Below, one piece after another: positions 36,565 through 46,676 of a stretch of 64,000 nt of DNA. The notes under the pieces were generated by a model, which did no database searches, was not told the DNA's origin, and saw nothing but the letters and a program-made list of their open reading frames with translations. The stretch covers positions 24,534,950 through 24,598,949 of the forward strand of contig OW240918.1 in assembly GCA_933207985.1 (NCBI GenBank). Direction: 5' to 3'. The stretch comes from Pelobates cultripes (lineage: Eukaryota > Chordata > Amphibia > Anura > Pelobatidae). Every line of letters starts with the position of its first letter. Position 1 is the first letter of the stretch. The position numbers and the translations under genes were made by a program.

Positions 36565-37061
36565 TTAAAGGACCACTATAGGCACCCAGACCACTTCAGC
36601 TTAATGAAGTGGTCTGGGTGCCAGGTCCAGCTAAGGTTATCCCTTTTTTTTTTTTTTTATAAACAGCAGTTTCAGAGAAACTGCTATGTTTATGTTAGGG
36701 TTAATCTAGCCTCCAGTGGCTGTCTTTTGACAGCCGCTAGAGGCGCTTGCGTGCTTCTCACTGTGAAAATCACAGTGAGAAGACGCCAGCGTCCATAGGA
36801 AAGCATTGTGAATGCTTTCCTATGGACTGGCTGAATGTGCGCGCAGCTCCTGCCGCACATGCGCATTCAGCCGAAGTGGAGGAGAAGAGGGAGGAAAGGA
36901 GGAGGAGAGCTCCCCACCCGGGGCTGGAGAAAGAGGTAAGTTTAACCCATTCCTCTCCCCAGAGCCTGGCGGGAGGGGGTCCCTTAGGGTGGGGGCACCC
37001 TCAGGGCACTATAGTGCCAAGAAAATTTGTATGTTTTCGTGGCACTATAGTGGTCCTTTAA
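36565..37061 (-). mobile_element. T2/Kolobok-type MITE (497 bp), reversed
   Basis: TTAAAGGACCACTATAGGCA at the left and CACTATAGTGGTCCTTTAA at the right. Internal landmarks run in the opposite order to 12130, 13455 and 28538, so this copy is inverted. It includes a poly-T run (36645-36658) and a TTTCCTATGGAC palindrome. The 104- and 97-residue frames inside are incidental. Confidence 0.85.
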
Positions 37062-37382
37062 TAAGAGCTAACACATATAAATCTAACTTCCTTTTTTACA
37101 ACTGATCACACATTCACCTTTCCCTCTGGCAAAAGCTAACAGGACTCTTTTCAAAATAACCTTTCCTGTTACAATCCAAAAAAAACAGTCCTTTGCAGAA
37201 ATGAATTTGTAGAAAGAAAAAAACAGTCTCTTCATATTTCTTCAAGTAAATATTCTTCTTTGATTATACTTTAAGATGGCAGACAAAGAGCAAAATGGCT
37301 GACAGCATGTCAGTAGCAGCTTACATATGTTCACACTATTATAGACTTACAATGTGAGGTCCTATGCTACTAGTTAGTCTTT
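37062..37382. other. Short AT-rich spacer
   Basis: Unremarkable sequence before the L1; the target site lies at 37383-37394. Confidence 0.5.
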
Positions 37383-37394
37383 AATAGTTACTCG

Positions 37395-37493
37395 GGGCGT
37401 GGCTTGGAGGCCGAGGAAGATGGCGGCGTAAACCCGGAGCTCCCCAGCAAGCTCGGCTAAAATCCTCATCCCAGCACTACCACCGGAGAGACC
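37395..37493 (+). promoter_or_regulatory. L1 5' UTR with YY1-like site
   Basis: Only 99 bp separate the element start from ORF1. AAGATGGCGGC at 37417-37427 matches the YY1 core and sits 23 bp from the 5' end. In human L1 a YY1 site also lies within the first 25 bp and positions transcription initiation. By analogy this is the internal promoter; the function is inference. Confidence 0.6.
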
Positions 37494-38573
37494 ATGGGCA
37501 AAACTCACCGGGCATCGCACTCTGCCAAGTCCGCCGACACGCCGAAAAGCACCGCTCCCTCCTCCATGCGGCAATACCTGCTGTCCCACGCCGACACGGC
37601 ATCTCAGGCCTCCAACGATTCAGAGGCGCCCGGCGCCTCCCGCCCAGCATCACCACGTGGCGACCGCCAGACACCGCCAACCCAGACACCCCTGGACCCC
37701 CAACCTGAATGGGTGCAACTCATAAGGGCACTCCCGACGAAACAAGACCTCAAGGAGGCCAACACTGAATTGCGGTCCTCCATTACAGTGGAGCTGCACT
37801 CCCTCAGGGAAGACATTCAAGGCCTCCACACCAAGGTGGCTCAGCTGGAAGCGGACTGCGACCACCTGACATCCACGCAGTCTGCCACAACGACCACCAT
37901 GCAGAGCCATACTGCTCTGATGCAGCAAATGGCCCTACACCTGGAAGACCTAGACAATCGTGGCCGACACCAAAATATTCGGGTGAGAGGCATCCCAGAG
38001 GACACTGACCAATCCACGCCGATTCAAGACACTCTCAAGGAACTGTTTAATAAAATATTGGGCCGCCCAGCACCCACCAAGATTGATTTTATCAGGGCCC
38101 ACCGCGCGCTAAGACCGAGAGGCCCGCCGGAGGCTCCCCCTAGAGACGCGGTCTGCTGCCTGGCAGACTTCCAACTTAAGGAGGACATACTGCGCAAAGC
38201 ACGCGGACTGGAGCGGATCGTACTAAACGGCGTGGAGGTGCAGCTTTACCCCGACCTCTCCCCGGCCACCTTGGCCTACCGGAGGGCGATGAGGCCCCTT
38301 ACCAGAGCTCTCCAAACACGAAAGATTCGATACCGATGGAATTTCCCGACTGGACTGCAGGCCATCACTGCGGAGGGCACTTTCACGGTCCGTCACCCTG
38401 AAGATCTAAACGACTTAATTGTGGAGCTGAACCTCCCTCCCATCCATATGACATGGCCGGACCCTACTGCTTTTTACATGATGAACTCTGACACACGAGG
38501 ACCCTCATCCCTGCCCCGCAGAAGCAGGGGATCCCGCCAGCAAGCCACCAGGCTTTCAGGGACTGCGGCATAA
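37494..38573 (+). CDS. L1 ORF1 protein (RNA-binding chaperone)
   Basis: A 359-residue protein of the L1 ORF1p type, which coats LINE RNA as a trimer and helps form the ribonucleoprotein. Residues 1-75 are a Ser/Pro/Thr-rich tail. Residues about 84-156 form a heptad-like coiled coil (LKEANTELRSSITVELHSL) for trimerisation. Residues about 158-255 are the RRM-like domain, starting with GRHQNIRVRGIPED and including DFIRAHRAL. Residues about 256-312 are the C-terminal domain with RKIRYRWNFP. The ATG at 37494 is the first in the element and precedes the coiled coil. Length is close to the usual 330-360 residues. No stop or frameshift is visible. ORF2 follows after a 1.3 kb spacer. Confidence 0.93.
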   Translation: MGKTHRASHSAKSADTPKSTAPSSMRQYLLSHADTASQASNDSEAPGASRPASPRGDRQTPPTQTPLDPQPEWVQLIRALPTKQDLKEANTELRSSITVELHSLREDIQGLHTKVAQLEADCDHLTSTQSATTTTMQSHTALMQQMALHLEDLDNRGRHQNIRVRGIPEDTDQSTPIQDTLKELFNKILGRPAPTKIDFIRAHRALRPRGPPEAPPRDAVCCLADFQLKEDILRKARGLERIVLNGVEVQLYPDLSPATLAYRRAMRPLTRALQTRKIRYRWNFPTGLQAITAEGTFTVRHPEDLNDLIVELNLPPIHMTWPDPTAFYMMNSDTRGPSSLPRRSRGSRQQATRLSGTAA

Positions 38574-39887
38574 GTGACCTGGAGACGACCGCAGCGCATA
38601 TCCGCAAGTAGCACCCCCTTGGGTCACTCTCCTCATCCGAGACTCTAACCCTTTGCTATCCTTCAGAGGCCTACATTGGCCGCTATGTGGTAATTGACAA
38701 ATGCGGGAGGGGGGGCAGGGGGCTAGGGGAATACCGGGGCATCCATTTACTGCACTGATTTCCTGCGTGAAGCCCAGGCCATCCTCCATTGACAGGGGGG
38801 TCCGGGGAGTCCCCATGGGGAGGGGGGGCATATGTGGGCAGACAGGGCTCAGGTGGGGGATGGCGCAGGGGAGAGATGCTCCTAGAGTCGGGCGGGAATG
38901 CCCTGAGAAACAGACGGGGGGCGGCCTACCCTGACCACACGGGCGGGGACCCACTCCGACTGGGCCACGCCGCTGGGGCCCTGATAGACCTGTGATGACC
39001 CGAGCGAGCAGGCGGGGGGCCCCACCGGCGGGGCTCACTCACTCACTTACCCACAGCCCAAGAACGCACATAACCCGTGGGGAGGGAGAGGGGACATGCT
39101 AGGAGACCGGGCAAAACGAACCTGACCTCCACCCCCGAGACCCACAAGTACTGATCAACTCAGCCCTCATGCCATGTACCCCGCCTACTGACTTAACTAG
39201 ACACCAACGCGACGAGGAGCAACTGAGGAGACTTAGAGACGAGGGGGTTGCCCCAGGGGGGATTGGGGTCCTGACCAGAGGTGGAGCCGCCCGTGCCCTC
39301 TGACAAGGGTGCCAGTAACGCGGAATACGCTGTTGATATCTGTATAAGTTTACATGTTATTGCTATTGTTTTTATGCACAGTTACGATGCCTCACACCTG
39401 CCCACTCACATGGCGGACACTCACGGCCAGCCCATGGCCACATGACCTGGAACCACACTGATGAGGATCATATCACCAACACGATTTCCACGACCTAGAG
39501 CTGACCAGGGATCTCACAGGGACCCGACGAGCAGAGACCGAGACACTACTCTCAGGTATTTGCCGACCACACAGACCCAGGGAGGGCTGGCCCCACCTGG
39601 ACTCCTCTTACCTCCTCCTACGACCCGGTAGGACACAGCGACTCTTAAAAGGTGAAGGGAATCCGCGGACCGTAGGAGACCGCGGACCTCCCACTCCCCG
39701 TCGCTAATTCCTCCTTGTCGCCCACAGGGGACGAGACCCCACACACACGCACTTCCCGTTCCCACCGTTCCCCTTACCCACCAACCCCACTCAGACGGAC
39801 CCACCTGACGTACCACCCCCAAGACACCTAAGACCAGACTGAGACGCACGGACCTACAGGCACACCCACCACCCCGCCGAGACGCAA
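38574..39887 (+). other. L1 inter-ORF spacer (1.3 kb)
   Basis: GC-rich and C/A-biased on the plus strand. Open frames in it (for example 38556-39038 minus and 38701-38934 plus) show no known domain and are composition effects. An AT-rich patch near 39345-39380 ends TTTTTATGCACAG, which resembles a splice acceptor, 500 bp before ORF2. Human L1 has only 63 bp at the equivalent place. Its role in ORF2 expression is unknown. Confidence 0.6.
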
Positions 39888-42800
39888 ATGGCCCTCACAC
39901 CAGACGACCTCACCATCCTCTCTATCAATGCCAGAGGCCTCAACAAACCAGAGAGACGCTCTGGGGCGCTGAGAGACTTCCACGCCAACAGAGCATCCAT
40001 CGTACTGATACAAGAGACACACTTTAGGGAAGGCTGCAGACCGAAACTGACTAACCACCACTTCCCGACGGGGTATTACAGTGATTACCACGCAGGGAAA
40101 TCCAGGGGTACAGCCATCCTAATCAACAAACGAATTCCCTTTGAAGAGAGGGGTCAGATGACGGACAGGGAAGGCAGATACCTATTCATAAGGGGCACAA
40201 TAGCGGGTCAGACATATACCATCGCGAATATATATGCCCCGAATCATAGGCAGCATAGGTTCCTTGCGACTACACTTAAAAAGCTGCAATCTTTCGCAGA
40301 GGGGATTCTTGTGGTGGGAGGCGACCTGAATGTCGCACTACATCCACGCTGGGACACATCCTCCGGCACCTCCCACATACCGACACAACACCTCAACCAA
40401 ATTAACGCACTTCTGACTCGCCATAAACTGGTAGATTGCTGGAGGGCACACCACCCCGATGAGAAAGATTACACCTTCTTCTCACACCCACACAACACAT
40501 ACACCAGACTGGACTATGTCTTTACTACGCACTACCACCTACCCCTAACACGTAATGCGGACCACGGAACAGCGACCTGGTCAGACCACGCCCCCGTGAC
40601 CCTGACACTCGCATCCCCCCTCTACAGACCGAGAACCACTAAGTGGAGGCTTAACGACTACCTCCTCACCAGACCAGACCTAACAACGGACATAGGGGAC
40701 AAACTCAAGGAATACTTTGAGACGAACACGACGGAACACACATCGCCGACCATTAGATGGGAGGCGCATAAAAGCGTAGTCCGCGGACACTTCATCAGAC
40801 AGAGCGCCACCCTCAAAAGGCAGGCGGACTGCCGAATGAAGGAGCTATTGACAGAAATACAAAGCCTAGACTCCCTCAACAAAACCGCACAACACCAGGC
40901 ACATCAGTCGACATTGCTACAATTACGGCGTGAGCTGACCAGCCTCCTCCACAGAAAGCACCACAGAGAGGTGGTTAGGCATAAAGCCTTCTTCCTACTC
41001 CATGGCAACAAGAGCGGGAGGCTACTGGCCAGAATGCTCGCCAAAAAAAGACAGACGACATATATTGACAAAATGAGGGACACTAGTGGCACCCTGCAAC
41101 GCCTGCCCTCTAAAATCGCAGACATACTACGGGGATATTACTCTGACCTATACGCCCTCCCACAGCCCCAAACGGACAAGGCGAAGGAAAACCTTCGGGC
41201 GAAAATCTCTAAATACTTGATGACACACCCCCTCCCGACGCTAGACGACGACACCACTACCCAACTGGACGAACCCATCTCAATGGACGAATTGGCCTTG
41301 GCCATCAAAATGACAAAGACAGGCAAAAGCCCGGGCCCAGACGGACTACCATTGAAGTACTATACAACGTTTGCTGACCACCTCTACGCCCCCCTACTAG
41401 ACGCCCTAAACGCACTACGAGAGGGCCATCGACTCCCTAAACAGTCACTGACTGCCCACATCACACTTATCCCAAAGGGGGACAAAGACAGGGAATACTG
41501 CGGTAACTTCAGACCGATCTCATTGATCAATGGCGATGTCAAATTGCTGGCGAAAATTCTTGCCACACGCCTCCAAACCCACATACCACGCTTGATACAC
41601 CCGGACCAGGTGGGATTCGTCATGGGCCGCGAGGCAAGAGATAATACAATCAGGGCACTGACCCTTATACACAGCCGGGGTGATAACGATGGAGGCCTTC
41701 TCTTGCTATCCACGGACGCGGAGAAGGCCTTCGATAGGGTTAACTGGCAATATATGTTCCATACACTGAATCACATAGGTCTGGGACCACACTTCAGAAG
41801 CTGGGTTGAGGCACTATACGACGGACCCACGGCACACGTCATCGTCAACGGCGCAGTGACACAAGAGCTGACGATACACAACGGCACAAGGCAGGGATGC
41901 CCTCTGTCCCCCTTGCTATTCGTGCTGGCACTTGAGCCCTTCCTGGCTCACGTGCGGCACGACATAGACATAAGGGGCATCACAAAGGGAGGCACACAAC
42001 ATAAGGTAGCGGCATACGCCGATGACCTCCTGTTCTTTGTCACCAACCCTGAAATCACGTTACCAAACATATTGAAAGCGTTCAGGGAATACGGGGCCAT
42101 CTCCAACCTTAAAATCAATTTTTCGAAGTCCTACATCCTGAATGTCAGCGTGTCCGAGACCAGGGCCACACCACTGAGACAGAGCCACACGTTCCAATGG
42201 GCGGACCGTAAGATCCAATACCTTGGTACATGGCTGACTAAGAAGACCACAGACCTTTACAAAGAAAACTTTGCCCCACTATTAGACAGATTTAAACGAG
42301 ACCTATCAGACTGGGCATTCCCACATATCTCCTGGTTAGGCAGGATCCAAGTGATAAAAATGAATTTCCTCCCGCGCCTACTTTACCTTATGCAGGCCCT
42401 CCCCACCACTAGCCCCAGGCACTTCTTTGCCACCCTGAGACAAGCAATGGGAAAATATGTCTGGAACCATCGCAGACCGAGGGTTAAGATGTCCACGCTG
42501 ACATTACCTAAGGACAGGGGAGGCCTGGCTATGCCAGACCTTACCCTGTACTATGAATCCTGCCACCTCCAAAGAGTCATGGAGTGGTCAAAAGGGAAGG
42601 CGCCCAAAATGTGGAAAGACGTGGAGGAAGCGGAGGCTGGGAGGCCACTGTCCACCCTGCCATGGCAAGCGGGGGGGGGAAGGGGAGGACATTGCTCGCC
42701 CTACACGGCAGCGACACTGCAGGTGTGGAGGGGGGCGGCAAAAAGGTACAGATTGGCGCCGTACCCGTCCCCCCTCCTCCCTTTGACCCACAACGATGAC

Positions 42801-43748
42801 TTCCCCCCAGGCTCCGACCCCAACGCATTCAGAGATCTACTACACCATGACGACCCCAAACTATACCATCTACTCGACGGGACTGACTGCAAAACACTCC
42901 CTAACCTTCTAGAAGGAACCACTCCCACCCTACTACATCACCTCAAATATAGACAACTAAGAAGTTATGTACGCACACTCCCAGGTGGCACAGCCCTGAC
43001 AAGAGATCCCACCACGTTCGAACGACTATGCATGGACCCAGACCCCCAACCACACGGGATCTCACTCATATACTCTACACTCCAGAGGGAAACCCTAACA
43101 GAGCTACCGAAGTTCATGGGGAAATGGGAACAGACACTAGGTAAAACGTTTACTGCTGGAGACTGGGAGAAGATGTGCTACTTAACGCATCACTGCTCAG
43201 TCTTCAGCAAGACACAGGAAACGGCATTTAAGCTCCTTACAAATTGGTACTGTACCCCGACCACACTCCACGCTATCAACCCAGACAACTCAGACCTTTG
43301 CTGGAGATGCAATACTGGCATAGGCACCACTCTCCACCTATGGTGGGACTGTGAGGCCATCCGACCCTTCTGGAAAGGCATACACGGTTTCCTCCAAACA
43401 TTTTCTGATGCACCACCACCCTTCCTACCCGAGGCCATGCTCCTACACCACACGAAGACCCCCAGATCACGATACAAGAAATCACTAACCATACGAATGT
43501 TAAATGTAGCCAAACAGGTGCTCCCACAATTCTGGAAGCAGACAGTCACACCCCCACTGACTACTTGGTTTGCCCAAATGGAAGAGCTTAGGGCAGTGGA
43601 AGAACTTAACATGTGCGCCACTAACGCCTCTGACAAATATCTAGAAATCTGGTCACACTGGCTCCTGACGACCTCCAAAGACGACTTCGCGCACAGACTC
43701 AGATACGTGGACCAAGCGACCGCAGACGAAGACATACCCCGACAGTAA
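39888..43748 (+). CDS. L1 ORF2 protein (endonuclease-reverse transcriptase)
   Basis: A 1,286-residue protein that nicks DNA and reverse-transcribes LINE RNA at the nick. The APE-like endonuclease occupies about residues 8-240: INARG (13-17), the catalytic Glu in QETHF (E43), GGDLN (144-148), RLDYVF (207-212) and SDHAPV (232-237). Reverse transcriptase runs from about 470 to 790: TGKSPGPDGLP near 478, YCGNFRPISLI, STDAEKAFDRVNW, GTRQGCPLSPLLF and the catalytic YADD at 710-713. A C-terminal Cys/His knuckle, C-x2-C-x8-H-x4-C, is at C1138, C1141, H1150 and C1155, as in other L1-clade proteins. All catalytic residues I can check are present, and the frame is uninterrupted. The ATG is upstream of and close to the endonuclease, as in other L1s. 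Confidence 0.95.
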   Translation: MALTPDDLTILSINARGLNKPERRSGALRDFHANRASIVLIQETHFREGCRPKLTNHHFPTGYYSDYHAGKSRGTAILINKRIPFEERGQMTDREGRYLFIRGTIAGQTYTIANIYAPNHRQHRFLATTLKKLQSFAEGILVVGGDLNVALHPRWDTSSGTSHIPTQHLNQINALLTRHKLVDCWRAHHPDEKDYTFFSHPHNTYTRLDYVFTTHYHLPLTRNADHGTATWSDHAPVTLTLASPLYRPRTTKWRLNDYLLTRPDLTTDIGDKLKEYFETNTTEHTSPTIRWEAHKSVVRGHFIRQSATLKRQADCRMKELLTEIQSLDSLNKTAQHQAHQSTLLQLRRELTSLLHRKHHREVVRHKAFFLLHGNKSGRLLARMLAKKRQTTYIDKMRDTSGTLQRLPSKIADILRGYYSDLYALPQPQTDKAKENLRAKISKYLMTHPLPTLDDDTTTQLDEPISMDELALAIKMTKTGKSPGPDGLPLKYYTTFADHLYAPLLDALNALREGHRLPKQSLTAHITLIPKGDKDREYCGNFRPISLINGDVKLLAKILATRLQTHIPRLIHPDQVGFVMGREARDNTIRALTLIHSRGDNDGGLLLLSTDAEKAFDRVNWQYMFHTLNHIGLGPHFRSWVEALYDGPTAHVIVNGAVTQELTIHNGTRQGCPLSPLLFVLALEPFLAHVRHDIDIRGITKGGTQHKVAAYADDLLFFVTNPEITLPNILKAFREYGAISNLKINFSKSYILNVSVSETRATPLRQSHTFQWADRKIQYLGTWLTKKTTDLYKENFAPLLDRFKRDLSDWAFPHISWLGRIQVIKMNFLPRLLYLMQALPTTSPRHFFATLRQAMGKYVWNHRRPRVKMSTLTLPKDRGGLAMPDLTLYYESCHLQRVMEWSKGKAPKMWKDVEEAEAGRPLSTLPWQAGGGRGGHCSPYTAATLQVWRGAAKRYRLAPYPSPLLPLTHNDDFPPGSDPNAFRDLLHHDDPKLYHLLDGTDCKTLPNLLEGTTPTLLHHLKYRQLRSYVRTLPGGTALTRDPTTFERLCMDPDPQPHGISLIYSTLQRETLTELPKFMGKWEQTLGKTFTAGDWEKMCYLTHHCSVFSKTQETAFKLLTNWYCTPTTLHAINPDNSDLCWRCNTGIGTTLHLWWDCEAIRPFWKGIHGFLQTFSDAPPPFLPEAMLLHHTKTPRSRYKKSLTIRMLNVAKQVLPQFWKQTVTPPLTTWFAQMEELRAVEELNMCATNASDKYLEIWSHWLLTTSKDDFAHRLRYVDQATADEDIPRQ

Positions 43749-44284
43749 CCCGACCCCCGACAGACAGAACCCTCACAATACACACACGCCCCTACAGACC
43801 GCACGAACTGCGACGAAAACTCACTATAACTTCGACTCCTACACCACAAGTTGGACAACGTTTCCCCCGACCTCTTAGAAGGCGGCATCACGCAGAAGCC
43901 TGCGAGATACAATCGCCTCTGCACTTGCCACAAAGGCGACTATACCGTTACTCTACCTACCACCTAAGGACAGGCGTGCCGCTGGCACGAGCACACAAAC
44001 AAGCATTGATACACGACGCGACCCGAAACCTCTTGACGCGGGCACTAACTCTAGGTATGTGGGGACCTGTAGGTCCATACCCTCATATATCGCACCAAGT
44101 GAAAATACTACCTAATGAATATGTTTCACGGGACCTGCGAGTCCAACAAACCACTGTTTCCAACGTTACAATGTGACCTGCGCGTCACCAATTTTTGTTT
44201 GCATGTTCATCATCTACTTCTCCTCGAATATTTGAACGAGGCAACCTTTATATCAAATAAAAATATATTTACAAAAAAAAAAAA
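43749..44284 (+). terminator. L1 3' UTR, polyadenylation signal and poly-A
   Basis: AATAAA at 44256-44261 is followed about 10 bp later by a poly-A run that meets the target duplication. A short GGGACCTG...CCATAC...GTGACCTGCGCG segment precedes it. The poly-A is only about 13-14 bases long. Confidence 0.88.
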
Positions 44285-44296
44285 AATAGTTACTCG

Positions 44297-44694
44297 CCAC
44301 TGCAAGTCACGTTATGCTGATCAAGGGTGAATTTTTAATTGACAGGGTACATTTTTACTCACCACTGGCTAGTAGAAAATTTGAGCTTTATGTATTCTAC
44401 TACTACAAAGTCTAGGGATAAAAAGAACATTATTTGCCCAGTTTATTTGCAGGAGTTCATTATGTAGAAATGGGGAGACAGCTACAATCATGGGATTTTC
44501 TTGACTTCTCAAGTTCAGTATTCTTATCATGTCTCTTTGCATGTGATTAGCTTAACTTCTTTCCCACCAACTGTTGTGCATCAAGACGTCTGCCACACTC
44601 TCCCATCCCGTGGGATTGTTTTATTTTCAAATAAAAAAATACTTTCAGTATAGATTCCTGTTTATTTTTCCCTAACTTATCTAGCACATAAAGT
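44297..44694. other. Short non-coding spacer
   Basis: AT-rich sequence with no recognised feature. Confidence 0.5.
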
Positions 44695-45185
44695 ACTGCA
44701 AGATTTGAGTCCAGTGAGAACATAGTGGAGAGAGAAGTAGGAATGGATGAGTTAGACACAAATCGGGGGTAAGTAAGAGAGACAAATATTGAGTGAAGAT
44801 GACACAAGTTGGGAGGAATGGGGAAAAGAGACATAGGTGAAAAGGGATGAGAGAGATAGGCATAAGTGGGAATGGATGAGGGACAGACACAATAGGAAAT
44901 TAGTGGAAAGAGTTGTATTATATGGGAGACAGACATATGTAGCAAAGTATAAAGGAAAGTACCACACAAAGAGTGGAAGAGAAGAGAGACACAAATGGCG
45001 AGAGATGGAGGGAGATACAAATGGGTGGGCAGCGAGAGTCAAGTGGGAGAAATGGGGCAAAATACAAAAGAAATACAATGAGAATGAAAGAAACACAAAT
45101 AGGAACAATGTGTGAGAGAGAGACACACACAAGTTGGAAGTAAGTGGGGATACATGTGGGAATTTGGAGAAAAAGAGATAAAAAT
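44695..45185. repeat. Purine-rich degenerate minisatellite
   Basis: Irregular units around GAGACACAAATGGG and GAGAGACATAGGTG. It has the same G/A/CACA composition and strand bias as the array at 3310, and its complement again yields overlapping Ser/Leu/Pro/Phe-rich frames that are not genes. The units are more diverged than those at 3310. Confidence 0.75.
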
Positions 45186-46676
45186 GTGAGGCTCACCTGG
45201 AGATAGACTAATGTAGGGGACAGATACAGGCTAGTGTTCATGGTATATCTTTTTATTTTTAATGATTTGTCTCTAGAATGCCTTAAAAACAATGGACAAA
45301 TAGAACTTAAATTAATCGTTTAAGTGTAGGATAACTGTACTTGATGTTACAGGCAATCTACGTTTCTTATGGTGTTTAATATTTTTACACAAGCAATCTA
45401 TGTTGATGTTTTGCATACAAATTCAAATAGTTTTTTTCATGTCCCCGAACAAAAGTAATGAATTATTTTGAAGTTTTGAATGAGTTATTATTAATACATA
45501 TTTAGTGCAATGCAAAAATAGGTATAAGACATGTGTTCTTTTTTATTTACATTACATTAAATATTTACTCCTAAGGCATTTGATTTGAGTTATGTTAATG
45601 ACTTTATTTTGAGTGACATTGCGCAGGGATTAGTGTTTCAGTTGTAATATCTCTAATGCCTTTTCTATTCCTTACAGCCTATTTCAATAGAAAGAGAACT
45701 CGTATTTCTGATAGGAAACTGTCTTAGATGGTATTTCCTAATAGTGATTACAATATCATTTGTGATAGACCATCATTATTATGTAAGTTACATCTTACCA
45801 ACTGATCCTGGATAATATTCATCACTTTGTAGGGAGATCAAGAGTAAATTGCAACATTCTAAAACCCAACATCTCATGTAAAATTCAAACCATTAATCCC
45901 TGTATGACTTGTTGTCTAATTATGGTATTCCATACTGTGTTTTTCCATGATTTATTGTATATGCTTTTACACTTTCATTACTTGTTTTTCCTGAAAATGC
46001 ATTCATTTAACAATTATCACCAATTCATTTTGTGATAATCTTCTAAATATGTTATGCTTAAATGCATGCTCTACACATGTCAGATTTTTTTAAAGATTGT
46101 TCAGATTTTTGTTAGAAGGAAATCAAAGGAATGGCAGATAAACTGCCACATCAGAGCCTTTGATATGTTGCCTTAAAGGCTCAAAATTGTTTTAGTGGAC
46201 CTGGCAATTGCCTGGCTCGTATATTTAATATATACAGTATACCCCTCTTATGGAGCTTGTTAGTTTTGTTATGTATAATGCCTTGATAGGTGAATGGGTT
46301 TAGATTACTGAAATCAAGACCACTTTATGGTTTGGAAATTTAAAGATTTAATTGACATCATCAAATTATTTTCACTAGATTGCCAAATTTAAGAAAAAAA
46401 ATGATTTCCTGGTGAGCACTGCATGATTTTATAATGTTAAAGATTTCAGCATAACTTAACCAGCCAAGGATCTGAAAATTACTGCTCGAGGCAGAAATAA
46501 ATTAGGTGAGATAATTAGGTGAGATAAAGGAAGCAGTAAAAATCCAAACCCAGAGCTAAACAAGCTCCCTTAATGTACAAATTATGATAATGAAAAAGGC
46601 ACCTTGAAATGTATATTCTAAAATTTGGAAGCATTGTTTGTTTTTTGGAAGTTGTGTATGAAATATAACATAACTG
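45186..46676. other. AT-rich non-coding stretch
   Basis: Nothing recognised. GATAATTAGGTGAGATAA near 46507-46525 is a short local repeat. Confidence 0.55.

Larger units (their letters stand above)
37395..44284 (+). mobile_element. Full-length L1/Tx1-like LINE (about 6.9 kb)
   Basis: The 12 bp sequence AATAGTTACTCG occurs at 37383-37394 and again at 44285-44296, giving a perfect target-site duplication (the first A could belong to the poly-A). The insert has a G-rich 5' end (GGGCGTGGCTTGGAGG), a 99 bp 5' UTR, intact ORF1, a 1.3 kb spacer, intact ORF2, a 536 bp 3' UTR with AATAAA and a terminal poly-A. This is the complete architecture of an L1-type element, without 5' truncation. The perfect duplication and open frames suggest recent insertion and possible competence. 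Confidence 0.95.

Noticed and set aside
38556..39038. 160-residue minus-strand frame in the L1 spacer
   Set aside because: GC-rich shadow frame antisense to the element, with no domain and no conserved start.
43190..43933. 247-residue minus-strand frame
   Set aside because: Antisense shadow of L1 ORF2, whose plus-strand frame is clearly the real one.
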